The notes below the pieces were generated by a model. It worked only from the letters and a program-made list of their open reading frames with translations. It was not told the DNA's origin and searched no databases. Both the position numbers and the translations under genes were made by a program. This document shows positions 7,421 through 14,427 of a stretch of 32,770 bases of DNA, one piece after another. The number at the start of each line of letters is the position of its first letter. Positions within the stretch are counted from its first letter, which is position 1. This DNA comes from Bacteroides sp. 224 (GTDB lineage Bacteria; Bacteroidota; Bacteroidia; Bacteroidales; Bacteroidaceae), in the NCBI RefSeq assembly GCF_010500995.1, contig NZ_QVMK01000036.1, positions 1 through 32,770 of the forward strand, in the 5' to 3' direction.

Positions 7421-8457
7421 TCGTCGGTCTCGGGAGAAGGATCAGAAAGTGTAAATAGATAATAGTCCTCGTTTTCCGGATCGGAAATAACAGTATAACC
7501 ACATTTAATCTGATACAGAAAATCTTTAAACCTTTTTATGGCAGTAGTCATGTTAGTGGTGGCATCTATATGGTTAGGCCATAGCTTTTTTTTTAGTGTG
7601 TTTTTGTTGACACGGTTATTCTCTGATTCCAAAAATAACTTGGATAATTTTTCTATCTGAGAGGTTAGCTTTTTTCCTTTTTTCTTTTCTCCTTCTTTAT
7701 AGATTAATTTTTTGTTGAGTGTATCTACCCAAAAGTCTTTTGAATGGTGTTGACTTTCCACAAGAAGAGGGAGAGGATCCGCTTTTGTGTGGTTTTGTAG
7801 ATGAAAAACTCCTATAGCAATGATGATAATAATACTTATTGCAATTAGAATAGATAATACACCTTTAGGCATAATCTTCCAGAAAGTAAGAAAGGAGTAA
7901 TCGATGTAAGCATAATAATGAATATCCTCGAAATTGCCTTGATTGGTAAATGATATTTGTTGGTCGATAGACATAGAGGTGGTATCTCTACTCCATTCAT
8001 GAAATTTTGAAAGTACAGAGTGAGTAACTTCAATGGCTGTCTGCGTATGATAAATGTTATTCTCTTTTAGCAGGCTATCGAATAGGTGCTGAATGGGTTG
8101 AGGATGGAGTTCGTTTTTGGCAGATAAATCGGTTTGGTTACTATTAAATATATGAGTTTCATAATCTACTACTTTAGCCTGATAGATAATTAAAGTATCA
8201 GCTGTTTGGTATCTCTTGGTAACATACTCTCCAATCTTGTGCTTTTTAGGTTGATAGTCGTATCTGATAATTCGTAGTTGGTCTTTAGTTGTAGATGACG
8301 CATATTGTTTAACAGATTCTTTGAGAATCTGTGGTGTTTTACTAAAAATATTTGCGACAACCTCTTTGTGTTGGAAATGAAGTAGAAGTATTATGCTTGC
8401 AAACAGTATAATTAATATAACTGTAGTTGCCTTTATATGAGAAAATGTTTTTTTCAT
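7393..8457 (-). CDS. Membrane-bound winged-helix transcriptional regulator
   Basis: A 354-residue protein with two membrane segments (about residues 10-27 and 199-219), an intervening probable periplasmic domain (28-198) and a cytoplasmic C-terminal OmpR-type winged helix (about 240-338). The winged helix contains LTSQIEKLSKLFLESENNRVNKNTLKKKLWP, a recognition-helix region NMTTAIKRFKDFLYQIKCGYTVI and a final hairpin YYLFTL. No receiver or kinase domain is present, so it looks like a one-component envelope sensor with the DNA-binding part at the C-terminus (the reverse order of ToxR/CadC). It is divergent from the NVEALA gene at 8571, and the shared 113-bp gap holds an 11-bp tandem operator. 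The same operator recurs at two neighbouring promoters, which makes this protein the likely regulator of the cluster. The convergent 3' end overlaps the gene at 6374. Confidence 0.75.
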   Translation of the reverse strand: MKKTFSHIKATTVILIILFASIILLLHFQHKEVVANIFSKTPQILKESVKQYASSTTKDQLRIIRYDYQPKKHKIGEYVTKRYQTADTLIIYQAKVVDYETHIFNSNQTDLSAKNELHPQPIQHLFDSLLKENNIYHTQTAIEVTHSVLSKFHEWSRDTTSMSIDQQISFTNQGNFEDIHYYAYIDYSFLTFWKIMPKGVLSILIAISIIIIIAIGVFHLQNHTKADPLPLLVESQHHSKDFWVDTLNKKLIYKEGEKKKGKKLTSQIEKLSKLFLESENNRVNKNTLKKKLWPNHIDATTNMTTAIKRFKDFLYQIKCGYTVISDPENEDYYLFTLSDPSPETDDQNENETIG

Positions 8458-8484
8458 GTGTATTGATAATCAGCTTGTTTCAAA

Positions 8485-8542
8485 ATGTGACGCAGATGTG
8501 ACGCACTTTATTTGTGATTTTAAGATATAAAAGATACTTTCG
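8485..8542 (+). promoter_or_regulatory. Tandem-repeat operator plus promoter for the NVEALA gene at 8571
   Basis: ATGTGACGCAG (8485-8495) and ATGTGACGCAC (8496-8506) abut. TTTG is at 8511-8514 and, after 20 bp, TACTTTCG at 8535-8542. All offsets equal those of the copy at 6285. The operator ends 28 bases from the start codon of the divergent regulator gene, so it may also give autoregulation. Confidence 0.85.
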
Positions 8543-8570
8543 CAAATGTACTAAATAATATAACAAGAAC

Positions 8571-8819
8571 ATGAAAAGTAAATTAAAAAAAATGATGACG
8601 GTAGCGGTTTTGCTCATTTTGGTCATCATGGTAAAGGTTGTTAAAAACGACAAACAAGTTTTAGATGTGGCCTTATGCAATGTTGAAGCATTGGCAGACA
8701 GTTCAGAATTGTGGGAGGATGGTTATGATTGTTCAGGCACAGGTTCTTTAGATTGTCCTGATGGTGAAATAAAAGTCTATACAATCCGTACTCCTTATTC
8801 ACTTACTATTAATTGGTAA
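8571..8819 (+). CDS. NVEALA-family exported peptide precursor
   Basis: An 82-residue precursor: basic start (MKSKLKKMM), hydrophobic stretch of about residues 9-24 (TVAVLLILVIMVKVV), then the family motif CNVEALADS at about residues 36-44. The A-L-A followed by D is a plausible AxA-type cleavage site. The remaining C-terminal part is about 39 residues and has two cysteines (DCSGTGSLDC). It lacks the six-cysteine pattern of the peptides at 13003 and 15592, so it may have a different mature product. It is transcribed from a promoter with the ATGTGACG tandem operator and ends at its own terminator, separate from the operon that starts at 9084. The role of the family is not known. Confidence 0.85.
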   Translation: MKSKLKKMMTVAVLLILVIMVKVVKNDKQVLDVALCNVEALADSSELWEDGYDCSGTGSLDCPDGEIKVYTIRTPYSLTINW

Positions 8820-8828
8820 TTAGGGTTT

Positions 8829-8869
8829 GCCCAATGTTGTTTCAGTGATGAGATAATATTGGGCTTTTT
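8829..8869 (+). terminator. Intrinsic terminator after the NVEALA gene
   Basis: GCCCAAT pairs with ATTGGGC across a 22-base loop and is followed by TTTTTG, ten bases past the stop codon at 8819. Confidence 0.8.
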
Positions 8870-8983
8870 GTCCATGTAAAATTGTTCATGTTTATGTGTT
8901 ATTGTTCATTTTGTAATTTTCTTGATAAGCTATTTGATGAATATGTCTGTTTGTAATTAGTTGATTTCCAGTATTAATTGAAA

Positions 8984-9042
8984 ATGTGACACAGATGTGA
9001 CGTACTTTATTTGTCTTGTATTGTGTTGTCCTACTATCTTTG
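8984..9042 (+). promoter_or_regulatory. Tandem-repeat operator plus promoter for the operon starting at 9084
   Basis: ATGTGACACAG (8984-8994) and ATGTGACGTAC (8995-9005) abut. TTTG is at 9010-9013, again 4 bp after the operator, and TATCTTTG (a perfect TAnnTTTG) at 9035-9042 after 21 bp. Third member of the set at 6285 and 8485. Confidence 0.85.
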
Positions 9043-9083
9043 CGATAAATGAAATTCGATTAACAAACTATATTTAAGTCATA

Positions 9084-9941
9084 ATGAAAAACATACATTA
9101 TCTTTTGTTCTTATTATTGTTTCTTGCTGCTTGCAAAGAATCAGATAAAGCAAAAATAACCAGATTGGTGAAAGAGTGGGAGAATAAAGAAGTTAGCTTT
9201 CCTTCTAGCATTAACTATTCTATATTAGGAAAAGATACTACTTATCTCGCTCCCCAAAGAAAATATACTATTGTATCTTATTTAGATTCAGTAGGCTGTA
9301 CTTCTTGCAAGTTGCAACTTCATCGTTGGAAAGATGTAATAGCAGAATTTGATTCTCTTTCATCTCACACCATCTTTTTCCAATTTATATTTCATGCTAA
9401 AGATAAAAGAGAGATGATATACTTGATTAGGCGTGATCGTTTTGATTACCCTGTATGGATTGATGAGACAGATAGTTTTAACAAATTAAATAAGCTACCA
9501 GAAAGCAGGCTGTTTCATACATTCTTATTGAATGAGCAAAATAGAGTGGTTGCTATAGGAGATCCAATGCAAAATCCTAAAATAAAAGACTTATATCTAA
9601 AAATTATTTTGGGAAAAGATATGAAAGCTACTCTTAAGACATCAGTTAAAGTAGATCAAACTGTTATTGATTTAGGAGAATTTGATTGGATGACTTCACA
9701 AGAAGTAACCTTTCATTTAAAGAATGTGGGTAAAAATCTGTTAGTAATCAATGATGTAGCCGCCTCGTGTGGATGTGTAAAAGTTAGTTATGATAAAAAA
9801 CCGGTAAAAGTGGGAGAGGACATTGAATTGAAAGTAAGCTATAAAGCAGATCATGTGGAAAACTTTAATAAATCAATAAAAGTCTATACTAATGCTGAGG
9901 ATTCTCCTGTAGAATTGAAAGTGAAAGGTGTGGCTAAATAA
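9084..9941 (+). CDS. Thioredoxin-like / DUF1573 lipoprotein
   Basis: A 285-residue lipoprotein (lipobox FLAAC, Cys 17). Residues 60-170 look like a thioredoxin-like fold: YTIVSYLDSVGCTSCKLQLHRW with CxxC (C72, C75), then FPVWID-type and FLLNEQNRVVAIGDP strands. Residues about 190-285 match DUF1573: VIDLGEF, FHLKNVGKNLLVINDVAASCGCVKVSY, VKVGEDIELKVSYKAD. The C-G-C (C229, C231) is typical of that family. The likely role is thiol chemistry in the periplasm; a link to disulfide formation in the neighbouring Cys-rich peptides is inference. It is the first gene of an operon with the transglutaminase-like gene (11-base gap) and the signal peptidase. Confidence 0.85.
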   Translation: MKNIHYLLFLLLFLAACKESDKAKITRLVKEWENKEVSFPSSINYSILGKDTTYLAPQRKYTIVSYLDSVGCTSCKLQLHRWKDVIAEFDSLSSHTIFFQFIFHAKDKREMIYLIRRDRFDYPVWIDETDSFNKLNKLPESRLFHTFLLNEQNRVVAIGDPMQNPKIKDLYLKIILGKDMKATLKTSVKVDQTVIDLGEFDWMTSQEVTFHLKNVGKNLLVINDVAASCGCVKVSYDKKPVKVGEDIELKVSYKADHVENFNKSIKVYTNAEDSPVELKVKGVAK

Positions 9942-9952
9942 ATTGCAGCAGT

Positions 9953-11920
9953 ATGTATATGAAGTTTAGTTTACTTGTGTGTGTTGTCATCTTTGTTCTT
10001 TCGTGCTCATCAGGGCTTTGGGTAGATCAAACTCTACAATATGCAGGGGAGAACCGATTGGAATTGGAAAACGTATTAAATCACTATAAGGATAATGCAG
10101 AAAAGAGAAAAGCTACCCGTTTTCTTATTGAAAATATGGTGAATAAATATTATTATACGGGAAGGCTAATGGATAGATACGATGTGTTATTTCATTTGTA
10201 TGATTCATTGCATCGAAATGATATTATTACTGGTGATCCTCCTGTTATCACTTCAACCTGGGATTCAATTGAAAATCGTTTTGGTAAACTTACTCCTCAA
10301 TCGTTAGAACTGAATTTGGATTGCCGTACATTGCCATCCGATTTCTTAGTTGAAAATATAGAAACAGCATTTAATGCAAAACAATCCCGTTTTCCTTTTC
10401 TGGATAATAGTTTTGAGACATTTTGTGAGTTTGTTCTTCCGTATCGTGCAGGAAATGAGTATCCGGAAGACTATAGAAAACGTTATTATACAGAGTTTAA
10501 ACACTTAATAGATACGGTGGCAGATACAGATACAATCGGACTGTTAGATGCTTTCCATCGGGAATTTCATAAAGAGAGAAAGATCAGGGTAAGTAATCAA
10601 CTATGGGATTACCCGATCTCTATTCCTGTTAGTAAAATGGAATTAGGCAAAAGAGGAGCTTGCCGACATCAGACGGTGTATTGTGCCTCTGTGATGCGAG
10701 CTTGCGGATTGCCGGTAGGTATTGATTTTGTGAAAAGCTGGGGAAATAGAAGTCAAGGACATGAATGGAATGTGCTTTTATTAAAGGATGGTAATATCTA
10801 TCCGTTTGATGCTTTTCAGAGTAAACGTGCGGAATTGTTGTATAAACCGGCTAAAATCTTTCGGAAAATGTTTGCTAATCATTATTTGCCTGAAGATATA
10901 CCTGCTTTGGACGAAGTTCCCGCGACACTTCTTTGTCCGGATGAAATGGATGTAACCCACCAGTATGGAAAAACATACAATGTAGAAGTGGAATGTACCT
11001 ACAAATATCAAGGAGAAAAGAAGAAGAGATATGGCGTAATTTGTGTATTTGATAATACGCAATGGAAACCGATTTATTACGGGAAAATCTCAGGTAATAA
11101 AATGACCTTTCCAAATATGATGGGAGATGTCTGTTATATGGCGGGATATTATGATCAGGGAGATATTATTCCGGCAACGGATCCTTTTATATTGGAAAAA
11201 GATGGTCATATCCATTTGCTTACTACAGACCATACGAATAAAAGTGATATGATTTTACAACGGAAATATCCTCGTTTTCCCCGTATGGAGCTTTTTGCTG
11301 CCGGTATACGGCGATCAAAAGTAGAAGCTTCTCATGAACCGGGTTTTAAGAACCCTACCCTTCTTTTTGATTTAGGTATAACACCGATAGATGTGTCAGA
11401 TACAAATCTTAAAGCAACGGAGAAATTCAGGTATGTGCGTTGGAAGATTGTAAGTTATCGTAACGGTAATTTAGCTGAAGTGGAATTCTATGGAAAGCGC
11501 TCTCCGGATGAACCTGAAACAAAGTTGACAGGAACTATTATTGGTGCACCTGCTGTTTCAGAGGAACAGCTTCATCCTTATACACATGCCATGGATGGTG
11601 ACCCGGATACCTATTTTTCAAAGAAAAGAGAAGAACTGGGGTATGTAGGTTTAGACTTAGGAAAAGGAAATGAGCACTATATAACTCGCGTTCGTTACTG
11701 GCCTCGGAGTGATACAAACTTTATATTAATAGGCGATACCTATGAGTTGTGTTATTGGAATCAAGGAAAGTGGCACAGCATGGGTAAAAAAGTTGCAACC
11801 GATTTAACAATTACTTTTGAGCAGGTTCCTCAAAATACATTTTATATTTTACATAATCGGACCAAAGGAAAAGAAGAACGCATTTTTACTTATGAGAATG
11901 GAAAGCAAGTATGGTGGTAA
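9953..11920 (+). CDS. Transglutaminase-fold lipoprotein with C-terminal discoidin-like domain
   Basis: A 655-residue lipoprotein (lipobox VLSCS, Cys 18). The transglutaminase-like core has C237 in RGACRHQTVYCASVMRACGLP, H270 in SQGHEWNVL and D286 in IYPFDAF, so the full Cys-His-Asp set seems present. The C-terminal 130 residues resemble a discoidin-type fold (YVGLDLGKGNEHYITRVRYWPR, YELCYWNQGKWHSMGKK), ending KGKEERIFTYENGKQVWW. It has the same length and architecture as the minus-strand gene at 4208, but the two differ widely in the N-terminal half. An alternative start at 9959 (MKFSLL) is equally good. It is the middle gene of the 9084-12822 operon. Substrate unknown. Confidence 0.82.
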   Translation: MYMKFSLLVCVVIFVLSCSSGLWVDQTLQYAGENRLELENVLNHYKDNAEKRKATRFLIENMVNKYYYTGRLMDRYDVLFHLYDSLHRNDIITGDPPVITSTWDSIENRFGKLTPQSLELNLDCRTLPSDFLVENIETAFNAKQSRFPFLDNSFETFCEFVLPYRAGNEYPEDYRKRYYTEFKHLIDTVADTDTIGLLDAFHREFHKERKIRVSNQLWDYPISIPVSKMELGKRGACRHQTVYCASVMRACGLPVGIDFVKSWGNRSQGHEWNVLLLKDGNIYPFDAFQSKRAELLYKPAKIFRKMFANHYLPEDIPALDEVPATLLCPDEMDVTHQYGKTYNVEVECTYKYQGEKKKRYGVICVFDNTQWKPIYYGKISGNKMTFPNMMGDVCYMAGYYDQGDIIPATDPFILEKDGHIHLLTTDHTNKSDMILQRKYPRFPRMELFAAGIRRSKVEASHEPGFKNPTLLFDLGITPIDVSDTNLKATEKFRYVRWKIVSYRNGNLAEVEFYGKRSPDEPETKLTGTIIGAPAVSEEQLHPYTHAMDGDPDTYFSKKREELGYVGLDLGKGNEHYITRVRYWPRSDTNFILIGDTYELCYWNQGKWHSMGKKVATDLTITFEQVPQNTFYILHNRTKGKEERIFTYENGKQVWW

Positions 11921-11931
11921 ATGAAGGTAAG

Positions 11932-12822
11932 ATGAAACAGAAGACAAAAATATCCAAAATTATAAATAGAATAATCAATGGAGCTTTCGTAGCAGTCCTT
12001 CTTTTAATTCTATTCTTACTATTGAATGTTTTCTGTTTTGCTTCTTTCAAGATTCCTTCGGACTCCATGGAACCGGAATTAATCTCTGGTGACTATGTTT
12101 TAGTGAATAAACTAATAATGGGTGCCCGACTATTTAATATATCAGCCGCTTTTAATAAGGAAGAGTTCAACATATATCGAATGCCGGGATTAAGTGAAGT
12201 TAAACGTAATGATGTGTTGGTCTTTAATTTTCCTTTTTCACAAAAAAAGGATAGTATAAGTTTTAACCTGATGAACTATTATATAAAACGTTGTATCGGA
12301 TTGCCTGGTGATTCTGTAGAAATAGTAAATGCACATTATCGGGTAAAAGGATTTGAAGAGGAGTTTGGGAATGTTTTATCTCAGGATAAATTGGCTACTA
12401 TTTTAGAGGATGATTCCGTAGCTGCCTCATCCGGTATTGTTATTTATGGCTATCCCCGGGACAGGAAGATTGGGTGGAGTATTCGTAATTTTGGACCTTT
12501 CTATTTACCCGAAAAAGGTAAGCAAATTGTAATGGATAGAAATAATGTGGTTATATATCGACCGCTAATTGAATGGGAGCAGAAAAAGAGATTGCGATGG
12601 AGAAAAGACAAAGCGGTTTTAGGAGAGAATGAAATAACTCATTATACTTTTCAGAGCAACTATTACTTTGTAGCGGGCGATAAGGTGGAAAATTCAAAAG
12701 ATTCTCGTTATTGGGGAGCATTGCCAGAGGAATTTATTGTGGGAAAAGCTTCTCTGATCTGGAAGTCAAAGGATAGTGCAAATAGAACCCGATGGGAACG
12801 AGTAATGAAAAAGATAAATTGA
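11932..12822 (+). CDS. lepB: Signal peptidase I (S26 family)
   Basis: A 296-residue inner-membrane protease from the ATG at 11932, which follows AAGGTAAG and gives a standard N-terminus (MKQKTKISK, then one membrane helix). An ATG at 11911 in the same frame would overlap the upstream stop and is less likely. Catalytic motifs are clear: FKIPSDSMEPEL (nucleophile Ser45), YYIKRCIGLPGDSVEI (general-base Lys119) and the late box VAGDKVENSKDSRYWG. It removes signal peptides at AxA-type sites. Its place in an accessory operon rather than a housekeeping locus suggests dedicated substrates. The nearby NVEALA precursors, with A-L-A-D at the end of the conserved motif, are the obvious candidates (inference). 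Confidence 0.9.
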   Translation: MKQKTKISKIINRIINGAFVAVLLLILFLLLNVFCFASFKIPSDSMEPELISGDYVLVNKLIMGARLFNISAAFNKEEFNIYRMPGLSEVKRNDVLVFNFPFSQKKDSISFNLMNYYIKRCIGLPGDSVEIVNAHYRVKGFEEEFGNVLSQDKLATILEDDSVAASSGIVIYGYPRDRKIGWSIRNFGPFYLPEKGKQIVMDRNNVVIYRPLIEWEQKKRLRWRKDKAVLGENEITHYTFQSNYYFVAGDKVENSKDSRYWGALPEEFIVGKASLIWKSKDSANRTRWERVMKKIN

Positions 12823-12826
12823 AAAC

Positions 12827-12900
12827 TAAAAAAAGGAGCGAATGGCTTGCTTGTAGGAAGGTTACTAATTCGCTCCTACTCACCAAAAAGAAAGGAGGTG
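12827..12900 (-). ncRNA. Candidate small RNA with own promoter and terminator
   Basis: On the minus strand a promoter-like pair TTTG (12937-12934), 20 bp, TACCTTTG (12913-12906) points to a start near 12900. About 60 bases on comes an intrinsic terminator: AGGAGCGAAT (12877-12868) pairs with ATTCGCTCCT (12843-12834), followed by seven Ts. The predicted RNA is about 70 nt. Near its 5' end it reads ATCACCTCCTTTCT, identical to the 3' tail of 16S rRNA as I know it. No ORF of note is inside. On the + strand the same hairpin could terminate the signal peptidase operon but has no T-run. The RNA is inferred from signals only. Confidence 0.45.
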
Positions 12901-12902
12901 AT
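12889..12902 (+). promoter_or_regulatory. Perfect 14-base Shine-Dalgarno-like sequence far from any start codon
   Basis: AGAAAGGAGGTGAT is fully complementary to the 16S rRNA 3' tail, yet the NVEALA start codon is about 100 bases downstream. A shorter copy, AAAGGAGGTGATTGGCA, lies about 80-90 bases upstream of the second NVEALA gene (15500-15516). Bacteroidetes genes rarely use strong Shine-Dalgarno pairing, so these are unlikely to be ordinary ribosome binding sites. On the opposite strand the first copy falls in the candidate small RNA. Confidence 0.5.
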
Positions 12903-13002
12903 AGGCAAAGGTAGAATATTAAATGATTTTAGGCAAATATTGCTTAGCCGTTGAAATGATAGATACGGGAATATACTATTAATTAAATAAAAAGAATTTA
13001 AA

Positions 13003-13278
13003 ATGAAAAAGAATATTTTGAAAGTTGCTATAGTGGCAATGTTTGCTCTTTTCGCTGGATATAATGTTTATACTTCACAGGTGAAGGATTCTTTATTGTC
13101 AGATTTGATGCTAAATAATATTGAGGCTCTTGCTGATGACAAAGAAGGAAATGCGCCTTCTGGTTGCTATGCTACTATTTGTAGCAGTGATTGTGTAGTT
13201 GGGAATGTGAGGTATATTTATGAATCATCGGATGATTGTTCATGTGACCTTTGTACTGGTGCCAACGAAAAACATTAA
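13003..13278 (+). CDS. NVEALA-family precursor with six-cysteine C-terminal peptide
   Basis: A 91-residue precursor: MKKNILKVAIVAMFALFAGYNVY (hydrophobic leader, residues 5-20), a linker SLLSDLMLN, then the motif NNIEALADD with A-L-A at residues 42-44. Cleavage after Ala44 would release a 47-residue acidic peptide with six cysteines spaced C-x4-C-x3-C-x14-C-x-C-x2-C. The peptide at 15592 has exactly the same spacing. The 20-residue gap between hydrophobic core and A-L-A is longer than in ordinary signal peptides, so processing may be unusual. It follows the signal peptidase gene and precedes a TolB-like propeller gene. Function unknown; a disulfide- or metal-stabilised exported peptide is likely. 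Confidence 0.85.
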   Translation: MKKNILKVAIVAMFALFAGYNVYTSQVKDSLLSDLMLNNIEALADDKEGNAPSGCYATICSSDCVVGNVRYIYESSDDCSCDLCTGANEKH

Positions 13279-13305
13279 CTTGAAAGGTTAGTGTCGATTA
13301 AAAGT

Positions 13306-13329
13306 CCCTTCTACATATATGTAGAAGGG
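13306..13329 (+). terminator. Perfect hairpin after the NVEALA gene
   Basis: A 24-bp perfect palindrome made of CCCTTCTACATA and its complement, 28 bases past the stop codon at 13278. The following bases are only moderately T-rich, so it may be a weak terminator or an mRNA-stabilising hairpin between the peptide gene and the propeller gene. Confidence 0.6.
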
Positions 13330-13370
13330 TATGTAATTGTTGTTATTTTAACATGTTAATATGTAATAAA

Positions 13371-14408
13371 ATGAGAATATTCTTTTATGTGATTTTTTGT
13401 TTTTTGTTTTTTTGCTCCTGTAACGTTAACAATAAAAAAGAGAGTAGTAAGAGTGTAGAGCGTATCTCTGTAAATCCCATCTTCTTGACAAATGAATTAT
13501 TGTCTAATTTACCGGGAACACTTTTAGTTTATGAAAAAGAGATTGCATGGCTCAATCATTCTTCTTTAGAAGGTTTTGTTTCCATATTTGACAAACAAAC
13601 AGGAGATGAAATAACTTCATTTGGGCGTATTGGAGAAGGACCTGAAGAAGTATTTACACCTCAGCTTGCTAAAGGGGTGAATAATAGTATTATAGTTTAT
13701 GATCTTAATTCATATAAGGTTTTATTCTATTCATTAGATAGTTTGTTAAACGGTAATAAAATGCTTTTTAATGTTGAGAAATGGGAGGAAATGCAACAAA
13801 AACTGAGATTAATTCAGGTGGATAGCACTTCTTATGTGTTATTTGGGACTGAAGATAATAAACCTTTTTTGTTTTTAAATAATAACAATAAATCATATTT
13901 TGGACATTATCCTATTAAACATTCTGATGAGATAAGTAATAGAATGTCAATTTTTCAAGGAGTTGTATCATATAATTCTCATAAGCAGTATTTGTTATAT
14001 AGTGTCGGTGGTATGTCTTATCTGGCTTTATATGAATATGCGAACGGAATGTTTAACCAAAAATGGGAAAAGCATTTGTCGGAAGTAGAATATACAATCA
14101 CCAATAACAAAATGAAAATAACCAAAACCCCTAAGTATGCTCCTACAGCTTTATGCTTAACAAAAGATTATATTGTCACTATAGAACGTGATAAAGAGAA
14201 TGCGACTCCTCTTCCTCCTAAGAAGACAAAAGGAAGAGATTTCTCAAGGGCTCCACAAACTCTTTTTGTTTATGATTATGATATGAACTTATTGAAAATT
14301 GTAAATTTGGGTTTACCTGTTTTATCTGTAGCTTCAGACGATTTAAATAATGATGTGTTTTTTATTGGAGCGGATCCAGAATTATGTTTAGGTAAGTGTG
14401 CTATATAG
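13371..14408 (+). CDS. TolB-like beta-propeller lipoprotein (first of a tandem pair)
   Basis: A 345-residue lipoprotein from the ATG at 13371, chosen because it gives a proper lipoprotein signal (MRIFFYVIFCFLFFCSC); an in-frame ATG at 13353 adds six polar residues. It shares with the next gene the segments LPGTLLVYEKEIAWLNHSS, FDKQTGDEITSFGRIGEGPEE, YFGHYPI, YLALYEYANG and the end TLFVYDYDMNLLKIV followed by PELCLGKC. It belongs to the TolB-like propeller group linked to NVEALA peptides. The C-terminal L-G-K-C-A-I with a cysteine is conserved in the pair. Confidence 0.78.
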   Translation: MRIFFYVIFCFLFFCSCNVNNKKESSKSVERISVNPIFLTNELLSNLPGTLLVYEKEIAWLNHSSLEGFVSIFDKQTGDEITSFGRIGEGPEEVFTPQLAKGVNNSIIVYDLNSYKVLFYSLDSLLNGNKMLFNVEKWEEMQQKLRLIQVDSTSYVLFGTEDNKPFLFLNNNNKSYFGHYPIKHSDEISNRMSIFQGVVSYNSHKQYLLYSVGGMSYLALYEYANGMFNQKWEKHLSEVEYTITNNKMKITKTPKYAPTALCLTKDYIVTIERDKENATPLPPKKTKGRDFSRAPQTLFVYDYDMNLLKIVNLGLPVLSVASDDLNNDVFFIGADPELCLGKCAI

Positions 14409-14427
14409 TTTTTTTAATAAAAATATA

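Noticed and set aside
12923..12982. A 19-codon ORF (MILGKYCLAVEMIDTGIYY) after the Shine-Dalgarno-like motif as a leader peptide
   Set aside because: The ATG is more than 20 bases beyond the motif, there is no matching ORF at the second copy (15502), and no attenuator-like structure follows.
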